DNA of 64,000 nt from Salsipaludibacter albus (GCF_019798055.1 NZ_JAHOPH010000006.1:1-64000), one strand, 5' to 3'; numbered from the stretch's first letter, positions 19,393 through 28,092 are shown. Notes: generated by a model not told the origin, from the sequence alone. Numbers and translations: made by a program.

Positions 19393-21492
19393 ATGGCATA
19401 CCGGCTCGGCGTCGACGTCGGTGGCACGTTCACCGACGTCCTCCTCATCGACACCGACAGTGGGCAGACGTGGCGGCACAAGACCGCCTCCACGCCAGCG
19501 GACCAGTCGGAGGGGGTGCTGCGTGGCATGACGGCGGTCTGTACCGACGCCGGCGTGGGACTCGGTGACCTCGACGAGGTCCTCCACGGCACCACCGTCG
19601 CGACCAACGCGATCCTCGAGCAGAAGGGCGCCACGGTCGGCCTGGTGACCACCAAGGGGTTCCGACAGGTCCTGCAGATCGCTCGGTCGTTCGTGCCGGG
19701 CGGACTGGCCGGCTGGATCATCTGGCCCAAGCCGGAACCCCTGGCCGCCCTGGAACACACCGTCGAGGCGACCGAGCGGGTGGCCACCGACGGCACGATC
19801 GTCACCGAGCTGGACCTGGACGACCTCCGGCCGCGACTCGAACGGCTGCGCGACCGTGGGGTCGACGCGCTGTGCGTGTCGCTCATCAACAGTTTCGCCA
19901 ACGGCGACCACGAGGAACGCATCGGCGAACTCGCCGCCGACGTGTTCGGGCCCGACGTGTCGATCTCGTTGTCGTCGCGGGTCCTGCCCGAACTGCGCGA
20001 GTACGAGCGGACCGTCACCACGGTCGCCAACGGCTACGTGCAACCACAGGTCAGCCGCTACGTCGCCAACCTCGCCGCCAGCCTGGCCGACGGCGGCCTC
20101 GACGGCCCGCTGTACATCCTGCGGTCTGACGGCGGGCTCGCATCGGCCGACGCGGCCACCGACCACCCGGTGAGCCTGCTGCTGTCGGGACCGGCCGGCG
20201 GAGTCACCGGCGCGGCATGGGCCGCCGCCGGGGCCGGCCACGACGACTTCCTGACCTTCGACATGGGCGGCACCAGCACCGACGTGGCACTGGTCCAGTC
20301 GGGCGAGCCACGGATCGGTCGCCAGACGCGGGTCGGCGACATGGAGGTGCGATCGGCCTCCGTCGACGTGCAGACGGTCGGGGCCGGTGGGGGATCGATC
20401 GCCCACGTGCCCGAGCTGACCCGGGCCCTGCGGGTCGGACCGCAGTCGGCGGGTGCGGACCCGGGACCGGCCGCCTACGGGACGGGGGGTGAACACCCGA
20501 CGGTCACCGACGCCAACGTCGTCCTGGGCTACCTGCCGACGGAACTCGCCGGCGGCGAGATCGCCCTGGACGTGGAGGCCGCCCGCCGGGCCGTCCAGAC
20601 CATCGCGGACGCGACCGACCTCGGCAGCGTCGAGGCGGCGGCCGAGGGCATCGTCGACATCGTCAACGAGAACATGTTCGGGGCCCTCCGGAAGGTCTCG
20701 GTGCAGCAGGGCATCGACCCGCGGGACTACGCCCTGGTCGCGTTCGGCGGCGCCGGTCCCCTCCACGCCAACGCACTCGGCAGGCTGATGGGTTCGTGGC
20801 CGGTGATCATCCCCCCGAGCCCGGGCGTGTTGTGCGCCTACGGGGACGCCACAACGGGACTGCGCGACGAGGCCGCTCAGACCCTGGTCCGCCAGTTCCA
20901 CCAGACCTCCGACGACGAACTCGCCGAGGTGTTCGACCGACTCGCCGACCAGGCACGCGGGACCCTGCTCGAGGAGGGGGTGGCAGCCGAGGACGTCGAA
21001 CTCGTCCACAGCGCCGACGTGCGCTACCACGGCCAGGGGTTCGAGATCCCCGTGACCGTGGACGACCGCGACGGCGGCCTGGACGCGATCGCGACCCGCT
21101 TCGACACGGAGCACGAACGGCTCTTCGGGTTCCTGCTCGACGGCAACGACCACGAACTGGTGACGGTCCGGGTCACGGCCCGCGGGCCACGTCCGGACGT
21201 GGCCGCCGAGCGGCTGGCCGACGGCGACGACCCGGTCGTGGCCAAGCGGGCCGACACGACGATCCGGGTCGAGGGCGCCGAGACCACGGCGGCCGTCTAC
21301 GAACGCCAGGGGCTGGCCGCCGGCATGCGGATCGAGGGCCCGGCCATCATCACCGAGATGGACTCCACCACGCTCGTCCTGCCCGACCACGTCGCCGAGG
21401 TCCACGCCTCCGGCTCCCTGCTGATCACGCCGGTGGACCACGACCCGGGCGAGGCCGACACCGCCGCACCCACGACCGACCAGGAGGCCTGA
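19393..21492 (+). CDS. hydantoinase/oxoprolinase family protein, HyuA-type subunit
   Basis: A 699-residue ATP-dependent subunit with the actin-like ASKHA fold. LGVDVGGTFTDV at the start and FDMGGTSTDVAL at about residue 290 are the two phosphate-binding loops, HGTTVATNAILE follows the first, and AFGGAGPLHA lies near residue 450. The family covers 5-oxoprolinase, N-methylhydantoinase and the acetone and acetophenone carboxylases. The segment LAGWIIWPKPEPLA resembles acetophenone-carboxylase-like members more than true hydantoinases (recalled, not searched). It needs the HyuB partner encoded 2 bp downstream. Confidence 0.9.
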   Translation: MAYRLGVDVGGTFTDVLLIDTDSGQTWRHKTASTPADQSEGVLRGMTAVCTDAGVGLGDLDEVLHGTTVATNAILEQKGATVGLVTTKGFRQVLQIARSFVPGGLAGWIIWPKPEPLAALEHTVEATERVATDGTIVTELDLDDLRPRLERLRDRGVDALCVSLINSFANGDHEERIGELAADVFGPDVSISLSSRVLPELREYERTVTTVANGYVQPQVSRYVANLAASLADGGLDGPLYILRSDGGLASADAATDHPVSLLLSGPAGGVTGAAWAAAGAGHDDFLTFDMGGTSTDVALVQSGEPRIGRQTRVGDMEVRSASVDVQTVGAGGGSIAHVPELTRALRVGPQSAGADPGPAAYGTGGEHPTVTDANVVLGYLPTELAGGEIALDVEAARRAVQTIADATDLGSVEAAAEGIVDIVNENMFGALRKVSVQQGIDPRDYALVAFGGAGPLHANALGRLMGSWPVIIPPSPGVLCAYGDATTGLRDEAAQTLVRQFHQTSDDELAEVFDRLADQARGTLLEEGVAAEDVELVHSADVRYHGQGFEIPVTVDDRDGGLDAIATRFDTEHERLFGFLLDGNDHELVTVRVTARGPRPDVAAERLADGDDPVVAKRADTTIRVEGAETTAAVYERQGLAAGMRIEGPAIITEMDSTTLVLPDHVAEVHASGSLLITPVDHDPGEADTAAPTTDQEA

Positions 21493-21494
21493 TC

Positions 21495-23369
21495 ATGGCA
21501 ACCATCATCGAGACCACCACCGACCCGGTCGAGTCCGTCGACGTCGACGTCGTCACCCTGGACCTGGTCGAGAACGCCCTGCGCAACGCGCGTTACGAGA
21601 TGGACGAGGTCCTGTTCCGCACCGCGCTGTCCCCCGGCATCCGCGAGCAGCACGACGAGTTCCCCCTGATCGGCGACCCCGAGGGCAAGATGGTCGTGGG
21701 CCAGTTCGGGCTGTCGATCCCCGACTTCCTGGACAACTACGACGGCGAGATCCGCGAGGGCGACGTCCTGCTGACGTCCGACCCCTACGCCTGCGGCGCG
21801 GCGATCAGCCACGCCAACGACTGGCTGGTCGTCATGCCGATCTACCACGGCGGCCGGGTCGTGGGGTGGGCGTCGATGTTCGGGCACATGTCCGACGTGG
21901 GGGGCAAGGTGCCGGCGTCGATGCCCACCGACGCCCGCACGATCTACGAAGAAGGCGTGATCATCCCGCCCTTCAAGCTGTATCGCGAGGGCGAGCTCGC
22001 CGAGGAGTCGCTCGAGCTCATCCTGCGCCAGGTCCGCAAGCCGGACTGGAACCGCGCCGACCTCAACGGCATCGTCGCGGCCTGTCGCACGGCCGGGCGC
22101 CGCATCACCGAACTGTGCGACCGCTTCGGGGTCGAGACCTACCTGTCGGCGCTGGACGACCTGCTGCAGCGCAACCACGACGCGATGAAGGCACTGCTGG
22201 AACTGGTCTTCGAGGAGGGCAAGACCATCTCGTTCACGGACTACATCTGTGACGACGGGGTGGGCTACGGCCCGTACGAACTGAAGCTGTCGCTGACGCG
22301 CGAGGGCGAGAAGGTCACGCTGGACTTCACCGGATCGTCGCCCCAGGCGCGTGGGCCGATCAACTACTACATCAACGCCAACCTCATGAAGATGTTCTTC
22401 GGCATCTACATGATCACCGTCGCGGACCCACAGATCCTGTGGAACGACGGCTTCTACCCGCTGATCGACGTCGTCATCCCGGAGGACTCCTTCTGGAAGC
22501 CGAAGTTCCCGGCCGCGCTGTCGGGTCGCAACCACGGCATCGGCCGGGTGTTCGACCTGCTCGGGGGCCTGCTGGGACAGACCAACCCCGACCTGCTGAA
22601 CGCGGCCGGGTTCTCCTCGTCGCCGCACTTCATGTTCGACGGGACCTACACCTCCGGCGAGGAGGCCGGCGAGACCTTCCAGCTGTACTCGATCGGGTTC
22701 GGCGGCATCCCGGGCCGGCCGATGGGCGACGGGCCCGACGGGCACTCGCTGTGGCCGTCGTTCAAGAACATCCCCAGCGAGTACCTCGAGTCCTACTACC
22801 CGCTGCGCATCGAGGTGTGGGAGACCGTCCCGGACTCCGGCGGCGCCGGGCTGCACCGGGGAGGCAACGGCGTGGACGTGGCGTACCGGTTCCTGGAGGA
22901 CGGCGAGATCGCGATCCACGACGACCGCTGGCTGACCTACCCGTGGGGGGTCCTGGGAGGTGAACCCGGTGCACGAGGCACCAAGTGGCTGGAGCGTGCC
23001 GACGGCACGACGGAGGTGCTGCCCAGCAAGTGCCACGGAGTGCCGGTGCGCACGGGCGACCTCCTGCACTTCGTGACCTGGGGCGGCGGTGGCTGGGGCG
23101 ACCCGCTGGAGCGGGACCCGGACCTGGTCGGCCTGGAGGTGCTGCGAGGGCTCGTGACCGTGGACGGTGCCCGGCGCTACGGCGTCGTGTGCGACGACGA
23201 GGGTGAGGTCGACGCCGACGCCACGGCGGCGTTGCGCGACGAACTGCGCGCGGACCGCGACGACGACCTGCCGGTGTTCGACATGGGCCCGCCCATGGAG
23301 GAGATCCTGGCCAACGCCCAGGAGGAGACGGGCCTGCCCGCCCCGCGGCCACCCGTCGCGGCCCCGTGA
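21495..23369 (+). CDS. hydantoinase/oxoprolinase family protein, HyuB-type subunit
   Basis: The 624-residue partner of HyuA. TLDLVENALRNARYEMDEV near residue 20 is the family entry motif, SDPYACGAAISHANDW holds metal-binding residues, and GSSPQARGPIN is the conserved loop before the C-terminal half. The last third ends with WGGGGWGDPLERDP, the usual HyuB closing motif. It is somewhat longer than common HyuB (550-590 residues), in line with acetophenone-carboxylase-like forms. AGGAGG lies inside the last codons of hyuA. With HyuA it would use ATP to open a cyclic amide or to carboxylate a ketone. Confidence 0.9.
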   Translation: MATIIETTTDPVESVDVDVVTLDLVENALRNARYEMDEVLFRTALSPGIREQHDEFPLIGDPEGKMVVGQFGLSIPDFLDNYDGEIREGDVLLTSDPYACGAAISHANDWLVVMPIYHGGRVVGWASMFGHMSDVGGKVPASMPTDARTIYEEGVIIPPFKLYREGELAEESLELILRQVRKPDWNRADLNGIVAACRTAGRRITELCDRFGVETYLSALDDLLQRNHDAMKALLELVFEEGKTISFTDYICDDGVGYGPYELKLSLTREGEKVTLDFTGSSPQARGPINYYINANLMKMFFGIYMITVADPQILWNDGFYPLIDVVIPEDSFWKPKFPAALSGRNHGIGRVFDLLGGLLGQTNPDLLNAAGFSSSPHFMFDGTYTSGEEAGETFQLYSIGFGGIPGRPMGDGPDGHSLWPSFKNIPSEYLESYYPLRIEVWETVPDSGGAGLHRGGNGVDVAYRFLEDGEIAIHDDRWLTYPWGVLGGEPGARGTKWLERADGTTEVLPSKCHGVPVRTGDLLHFVTWGGGGWGDPLERDPDLVGLEVLRGLVTVDGARRYGVVCDDEGEVDADATAALRDELRADRDDDLPVFDMGPPMEEILANAQEETGLPAPRPPVAAP

Positions 23370-24103
23370 GCGACGAGCCAGCCGAAGGCCCGTGGTCCGA
23401 CCGTCGGTCGGACCACGGTGCCGGCCACGACCGGTCGGGATGGGACACCACGCTGACCCCGGGTCGGCGGCCCGCGCTGCTGCTCGTCGACCTCGTCCGT
23501 GCCTACTTCGACGACGGAGGCGTGTTCGAACTGCCGTCGCGCGACGCCCTTTCGTCGTCGGCCAGCCTGCTGGCCGTGGCACGGGAAGTGGGCACACCCG
23601 TCGTCCACACCGGCGTGCGCTTCCGGCCCGACGGGTCGGACGGGGGCGTGTTCTTCCGCAAGGTGGGCGGGCTGGTCCATTTCGCCGGTGACGGCGAGCC
23701 CGGGCCCGAGGACCCCGCGGCATGGTGTCCCGAGGTCAGGCCGCGCCCCGAGGAGGTCACGGTCGTCAAGCAGATGCCCAGCGCATTCTTCGGGACGTCG
23801 CTGGCGGGCACGCTCACCGCCCTGGGGGTCGACACGGTGGTCGTGGGCGGGGTGTCGACGTCCGGGTGCGTGCGCGCCTCGGTCGTCGACGCGATGTCCC
23901 ACGGCTTCGTCCCGCTGGTGGTCTCCGACGCCTGTGGTGACCGAACCGCGGGCATCCACGAGGCGAACCTGTCGGACCTCGCGGCCAAGTACGCCGAGGT
24001 CGTGGACGAGGCCACCGCGATCGCCTACCTGCGACGGACGGGCCGGGGCACACCGGCAGACGACGGCTCCTCCGGGGCCGGCGAGGTCCCCGGACCGGGC
24101 TGA
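23366..24103 (+). CDS. isochorismatase-fold cysteine amidohydrolase
   Basis: A 245-residue hydrolase; residues 1-30 are a disordered, charged extension. The catalytic triad is visible: Asp in LLLVDLVRAYF, Lys in VVKQMPSAFFG and the nucleophile Cys in VGGVSTSGCVRAS with the cis-peptide before it. The layout is that of N-carbamoylsarcosine amidase and similar amidases rather than nicotinamidase (no DxHxxxH zinc site). Its GTG start overlaps hyuB by 4 bp (GTGA). N-carbamoyl amino acids made by a hydantoinase, or a simple amide, are natural candidate substrates. Confidence 0.85.
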   Translation: MSDEPAEGPWSDRRSDHGAGHDRSGWDTTLTPGRRPALLLVDLVRAYFDDGGVFELPSRDALSSSASLLAVAREVGTPVVHTGVRFRPDGSDGGVFFRKVGGLVHFAGDGEPGPEDPAAWCPEVRPRPEEVTVVKQMPSAFFGTSLAGTLTALGVDTVVVGGVSTSGCVRASVVDAMSHGFVPLVVSDACGDRTAGIHEANLSDLAAKYAEVVDEATAIAYLRRTGRGTPADDGSSGAGEVPGPG

Positions 24104-24143
24104 CGTCCGTGCCGTCGGTCCGGTTCCCGCCGGTGCCGTGGGT

Positions 24144-24512
24144 TCAGCCGCCGAACATCCGGTGGACGGCACGGCCCACGGCGCTGGGCTGGCGTGGCTC
24201 CCATCCCTCGGGCAGGTGCTCCGGGGCCACCTCGGCGACGGCGGCGAGCACGTCCTCGCTGCTGGGGTTGACCAGCGCCCGGTCGCCGACCAGCACGGTC
24301 GGCACGGTCTCGGTCCCGTCGGCCACCGATCGCACGGTCGCGGCGGCGTCGGGGTCCTCCCAGATGTTGCGGCGACGGTGGTCGAGCCCGGCCCGGTCGA
24401 GCGCGCGCAGCAGCCCGGAACTGAATCCGCATGCGGGACGCCAGAAGACGGTGACCGGCGACTCGTCCGTCGAACGGGTCGTGGGATCGGGCGTGGCGTC
24501 GGCAGGCGGCAT
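24144..24512 (-). CDS. monothiol glutaredoxin-like protein with CGFS motif
   Basis: A 122-residue thioredoxin-fold protein. FWRPACGFSSG has a single active-site cysteine (CGFS), and TVPTVLVGDRALVNPS carries the cis-proline loop. The second part, NIWEDPDAA, is typical of actinobacterial mycoredoxin-like proteins, most of which have CxxC. A 30-residue C-terminal extension follows the fold. The change to CGFS suggests iron-sulfur binding or thiol-disulfide exchange by a monothiol route instead of dithiol reduction. It lies convergent to the amidase gene, 40 bp away. Confidence 0.8.
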   Translation of the reverse strand: MPPADATPDPTTRSTDESPVTVFWRPACGFSSGLLRALDRAGLDHRRRNIWEDPDAAATVRSVADGTETVPTVLVGDRALVNPSSEDVLAAVAEVAPEHLPEGWEPRQPSAVGRAVHRMFGG

Positions 24513-24635
24513 GGACGGCTCCTGTGCGGTCGGCGCGGCTCCCTCGTCACAACCGCTGGGGGCCGGCCGTTCATTCCCCGCGTCGCGTCGCTGGGAGCGA
24601 CGTGTCCCGACCGCCGTTGCCTGGCCACCCGGGCC

Positions 24636-25211
24636 TCACCCGAGGTATGCCTGCAGGCGGGGCCCGACCAGCGCCACGAGGTCGTCGACCGAGGCGGCCT
24701 CGAGGTCGGGGAAGCGGACGACGTAGCGCAGGACGGCGATGCCGATCAGGTGCGACGCGGCCAACGTCATCCGCAGCTCCGCGCCCTCACCGTCGAGTTC
24801 GCCGGCCAGCCGCCGGACCATGACCGTGCCGAAGAAGTCGCGCAGCACGGCAGCCCCCCGGTCGGTGGCGAAGGCGCCCCGGAGCATGGTCAGCAAGCCG
24901 TCGCGGGTCGTCGGGTCCTCCCAGACCTCGAAGAACGCGGCGGCCAGGCGCTCGCCCGCGCCGTCGACACCGGGCCCGATGATCCGCTCGGCGAACGCGG
25001 CCGGGGGCATCGGCAACCGGACCGCGGCCGCGAACAGGTCCTCCTTGGTCCCGAAGTAGTGGTGCACCAGTGCCGGGTCCACGTCGGCCGTGGCCGCGAT
25101 CGCCCGGATCGTCGCCCCGTGGTAGCCACGCTCGGCGAACGTGGCCCGGGCCGCCGCGAGCACCTCTCCCCGCGTGTCGTTGTCCCCGGGTCGGCGACCG
25201 GCCCGCGCCAT
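24636..25211 (-). CDS. TetR family transcriptional regulator
   Basis: A 191-residue regulator with the TetR helix-turn-helix AERGYHGATIRAIAATADVD and VHHYFGTKEDLFAAA at residues 20-60, and a helical ligand-binding C-terminus of the TetR_C type. Its ATG shares one base with the stop of the upstream ABC ATPase gene (TGATG), so it is the last gene of the exporter operon and likely its repressor. The probable operator is the 22-bp palindrome before the permease gene. Similar arrangement to CecR with the YbhFSR exporter in E. coli. Confidence 0.88.
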   Translation of the reverse strand: MARAGRRPGDNDTRGEVLAAARATFAERGYHGATIRAIAATADVDPALVHHYFGTKEDLFAAAVRLPMPPAAFAERIIGPGVDGAGERLAAAFFEVWEDPTTRDGLLTMLRGAFATDRGAAVLRDFFGTVMVRRLAGELDGEGAELRMTLAASHLIGIAVLRYVVRFPDLEAASVDDLVALVGPRLQAYLG

Positions 25212-26071
25212 CAGGCTGCCGCCCGGTCGTGGCCCACGGCGGCGATGAACGCCTCCTCGAGGGTGGCCGGGACCTCCTCGAGGGTGGCGTCGGGCCCCAG
25301 CACCGCACGCACCGACGTCGGCGACGTCGCGATCACGCGCACGCGACGACCGGCGGGCAGCGCCACCAGCCCGGCCCCCTCCAGTCGGGCCAGTGCCGCC
25401 GCGACGTCGTCGGCCACGACCTCGACCACCATGTCGTCCCCGACCACCTCCGCGACGGTGCCGGCGGCCACCACGCGACCACGCGACAGCACCACCAGGC
25501 GATCGCACTGCTCCGCCTCGTCCATGTAGTGGGTGGTGACCAGCACGCCCGCACCGTCGTCGACCGTGTCGTGGATGGTGTCCCACAACTCGGACCGTCC
25601 GAGCGGTCCCACCCCGGAGGTCGGCTCGTCCAGCACGAGCAGGCGTGGCGCGTGGCCCAGTGCGGCCGCGAACGCGACCCGGCGGCGCACGCCGAGCGAC
25701 AGGTCCCCCACCACGGTGTCGACCGCGGCGCACAGGTCGTCGTCCAGCCGCGCCGGCGCGACCCCGAAGGCGGCCGCCTGGAACGCGAGGTTCTCCTGGA
25801 CCGTCAGGTCCGCGTACAGCCCGAGCCCCTGGGGCACGTAGCCCAGGTGGCGGCGCGCGGCGGGTGACGGCGGGCCCCCGAGCAGCTCGACGTGTCCCGC
25901 GGTCGGCGGGAGCAGGCCGAGCAGCATCCGGATCAGGGTGGTCTTGCCGGCCCCGTTGGCCCCGAGCAGCCCGACCACCTCGCCGGACGCCACGTCCAGG
26001 TCCACACCGTCGACGGCCCGGGTGTCCCCGAAGTCCCGTCGCAGGCCCACCACTCGCGCCAGCGCCGTCAC
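25211..26071 (-). CDS. ABC transporter ATP-binding protein (second ATPase, altered signature)
   Basis: A 286-residue nucleotide-binding protein of the ABC-2 exporter type. LLGANGAGKTT is Walker A; LLVLDEPTSGVGPLGR covers Walker B and D-loop; VTTHYMDEAE is the H-loop. The signature reads LSLGVRRR where LSGGQ is normal, so ATP hydrolysis at the site it completes may be weak. The last 70 residues form the extra domain found in drug/daunorubicin-type ATPases. The GTG overlaps the first ATPase gene by 4 bp. It pairs with that ATPase as a heterodimer, comparable to the fused halves of YbhF. Confidence 0.88.
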   Translation of the reverse strand: MTALARVVGLRRDFGDTRAVDGVDLDVASGEVVGLLGANGAGKTTLIRMLLGLLPPTAGHVELLGGPPSPAARRHLGYVPQGLGLYADLTVQENLAFQAAAFGVAPARLDDDLCAAVDTVVGDLSLGVRRRVAFAAALGHAPRLLVLDEPTSGVGPLGRSELWDTIHDTVDDGAGVLVTTHYMDEAEQCDRLVVLSRGRVVAAGTVAEVVGDDMVVEVVADDVAAALARLEGAGLVALPAGRRVRVIATSPTSVRAVLGPDATLEEVPATLEEAFIAAVGHDRAAA

Positions 26072-26886
26072 GATCCTGCCTCCCGGCGGGCGATCGCCGC
26101 CGCCATCACCACGTCGTCCAGGTCCGGCTCCAGTTCGTGCTCGGGTCGCGCCCCGGTCGAGGTGTCCCGGTCCCAGGTACGCCAGCCCCGCCCACGACGC
26201 CACGACGGCCGGCGTGGGTCGCGCCGGTCGGTGGACACCAGGCGGCCCGGGAACGACGAGGTGATCTCGCGGGCCGTGCCGGTGACCAGCACCCGGCCGT
26301 GGTCCAGCACCACCACGTGGTCCGCGCGCTGGGCCTCGTCGAGGTAGGCGGTCGTGACCACGATGGCCGCGCCCTCCCCGGCGGCACGGGCCAGCAGGCG
26401 CCACACGTCGGCACGGCTGATCGGGTCGAGCCCGGTGGTCGGCTCGTCCAGCACGAGCAGGTCCGGGCGCGGCAGCATCGCCATCGCCACGGCGAGCTTC
26501 TGGCGCATCCCACCCGACAGGTCGCCGGCCAGGCGGTCCGTGACCTCGGCGAGGTCCGTGACGGCCACCAGCTCTCGCGTGCGACCGTCGAGGTCGGCGC
26601 CACGCCCACGGCTGGCCGCGACGAAGGCCAGGTTCTCGGCCACGGTCAGGTCACGCCACGTCCCGGCGGACTCGGGCTGGTAGCCCAGTCGGGCGCGGCC
26701 GGGCCGCCGCACCCTGCCGCCGTCGACCGGGACCAGGCCCACGAGGACCCGGGCCAGCGTGGACTTGCCGGCACCGTCGGGACCGATCACCGCCTCGACG
26801 CGTCCGGGAGCGACCGTGCAGTCGACCCCGTCGAGGGCGATCGTGTCCCCGAAGCGGACCTGGACGCCGTCCAGGCCCCAGCTCAC
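26068..26886 (-). CDS. ABC transporter ATP-binding protein (first ATPase)
   Basis: A 272-residue ATPase with Walker A IGPDGAGKST (Asp instead of Asn), canonical signature LSGGMRQKLAVAM, Walker B LLVLDEPTTGLD and H-loop VTTAYLDEA, in which the usual His is replaced by Ala-Tyr. The C-terminal 50 residues are Arg and acidic rich. The two ATPase halves therefore each carry departures in different motifs, which fits an asymmetric heterodimer. It starts at a GTG overlapping the permease stop by 4 bp; the long frame reaching 28197 is not coding upstream of this point. Confidence 0.88.
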   Translation of the reverse strand: MSWGLDGVQVRFGDTIALDGVDCTVAPGRVEAVIGPDGAGKSTLARVLVGLVPVDGGRVRRPGRARLGYQPESAGTWRDLTVAENLAFVAASRGRGADLDGRTRELVAVTDLAEVTDRLAGDLSGGMRQKLAVAMAMLPRPDLLVLDEPTTGLDPISRADVWRLLARAAGEGAAIVVTTAYLDEAQRADHVVVLDHGRVLVTGTAREITSSFPGRLVSTDRRDPRRPSWRRGRGWRTWDRDTSTGARPEHELEPDLDDVVMAAAIARREAGS

Positions 26887-27959
26887 GACGTCACCTCCGC
26901 CGGCACGTCCTGTCGGCGGGCAGGGTCGAGGTCGGTGTCCCCCGGCCCGGCAGGTCGCAGCTCGGTGTTGAAGCGCCACACGGCCAGCGTCGACACGACC
27001 ACGGCCATCAGGGCCAGCACGCCCAGCGGCAACGCCAGCGCGGACAGCGGGGCGTCCTTGAGCATGACGCCACGTGCGAGGACGTTGAACCAGGTCAGGG
27101 GCAGGAGGTAGCCGATCCATCGCACCCCGGCCGCCATCGAGCTCAGCGGGAAGATCAGCCCCGACAGCAACACCTGCGGCAGCACGGTCATCAAGGCCAG
27201 CTGGATGGCCTGGCCCTGGTTGTCCGACACCGTGGAGATGAGCACGCCGATCCCCAGCGCCGTGAACAGGAACAGCAGCGACCCGATCGCCAGCCACGCC
27301 GGGTTGCCGTTGAACGGCACGCCGAACAGCCAGCTGCCCACCCCCAGCACGACCACCAGGTCGACGCTCGCCACCACGAAGTAGGGCGCGACCTTGCCGA
27401 CGAACACGTCGGAGGCGCGAAGCGGCATCACCGCGAGCTGCTCGAGCGTGCCGGCCTGGCGCTCGCGCACGACGCCCAGGGAGGTGATGAGCGACCCGAC
27501 GAAGACCAGGATCAGCCCGCCCAACCCCGGCACCAGCACGGCCGAGGTCTCCAGGTCCGGGTTGAACTCCACGACCACGTCGATCGACGGACCGCCGGCG
27601 GCGGCGATGCCCGCGAACGCCTGCTGGGAGGCCTGGGCCGTGAACAGCTCGGAGCCGTCCACGTGGGCGGTGGGCGTGCCGCCCTCGAGCGCGATCGCCA
27701 CGTCGGCGTCCCCACGTCGCAGGACGTCGACCGGGTCGTCGTCGGTCGCTGCCAGCACGGTGAACGGCTCGGGCAGCTGCTGGGCGGCACTCGCCACCTG
27801 GTCGCCGACCGGGACCACCCGGATCTCGGCCACGTCGAACCGGGCCGCGTAGCCGAACACCACCAGCAGCAGGACGGGGAGCACGACCATCATCGCCAGC
27901 GTGCGCCGGTCCCGACGAACCTGTCGCATCTCCTTGAGGACCATCGCCCACATGCGCAC
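26883..27959 (-). CDS. ABC-2 family exporter permease
   Basis: A 358-residue permease with the ABC-2 architecture: one membrane helix at about residues 22-42, a long extracytoplasmic domain to about residue 165, then five helices. RDRRTLAMMVVLPVLLLVVFGYA and WLNP-type segments (LPLTWFNVLARG) match YbhR/YhhJ-like permeases. It is the only permease in the operon, so it would form a homodimer, or a second permease is encoded elsewhere. First gene of the unit permease - ATPase - ATPase - TetR. Likely exports a hydrophobic toxic compound. Start GTG, with nearby in-frame ATG alternatives. Confidence 0.88.
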   Translation of the reverse strand: MRMWAMVLKEMRQVRRDRRTLAMMVVLPVLLLVVFGYAARFDVAEIRVVPVGDQVASAAQQLPEPFTVLAATDDDPVDVLRRGDADVAIALEGGTPTAHVDGSELFTAQASQQAFAGIAAAGGPSIDVVVEFNPDLETSAVLVPGLGGLILVFVGSLITSLGVVRERQAGTLEQLAVMPLRASDVFVGKVAPYFVVASVDLVVVLGVGSWLFGVPFNGNPAWLAIGSLLFLFTALGIGVLISTVSDNQGQAIQLALMTVLPQVLLSGLIFPLSSMAAGVRWIGYLLPLTWFNVLARGVMLKDAPLSALALPLGVLALMAVVVSTLAVWRFNTELRPAGPGDTDLDPARRQDVPAEVTS

Positions 27960-27991
27960 CCCACTCCCGGGTCCTCATTTCACCCGGCGTT

Positions 27992-28013
27992 GAATTCATC
28001 CGTGGTTGAATTC
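27992..28013. promoter_or_regulatory. 22-bp palindromic operator upstream of the ABC exporter
   Basis: GAATTCA (27992-27998) and TGAATTC (28007-28013) form a perfect 7-bp inverted repeat with an 8-bp spacer, and the same stretch also reads as two direct GTTGAATTC copies 16 bp apart. It lies 33-54 bp before the permease start. Size and position fit a TetR-family operator, and the TetR gene ends this operon. The block is notably AT-rich against the 70% GC background. Confidence 0.55.
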
Positions 28014-28039
28014 TACGGCCACACCCCACCGTGTCAAGC

Positions 28040-28092
28040 GTCGGTTGGGGAGTTGCGCCCCGCCAGCAGTGCAGAATCCGACAACCGACCTG
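28040..28092. repeat. tandem hairpin repeat A, copy 1
   Basis: A 53-bp unit bounded by the inverted repeat GTCGGTTG ... CAACCGAC (perfect 8 bp), with an internal GGGG ... CCCC pair. A second copy with 4 mismatches follows 73 bp later. It lies between trpS and the ABC permease gene, both leftward. Confidence 0.7.

Noticed and set aside
18310-21441. Minus-strand open frame of 1043 codons opposite the CoA-transferase and HyuA genes
   Set aside because: Low-complexity His/Val/Gly translation, no SD or homology; the plus-strand genes are certain.
23177-24628. Minus-strand 483-codon frame opposite the amidase gene
   Set aside because: Shadow of HyuB/amidase coding sequence; the real minus-strand gene here is only the glutaredoxin at 24144-24512 in another frame.
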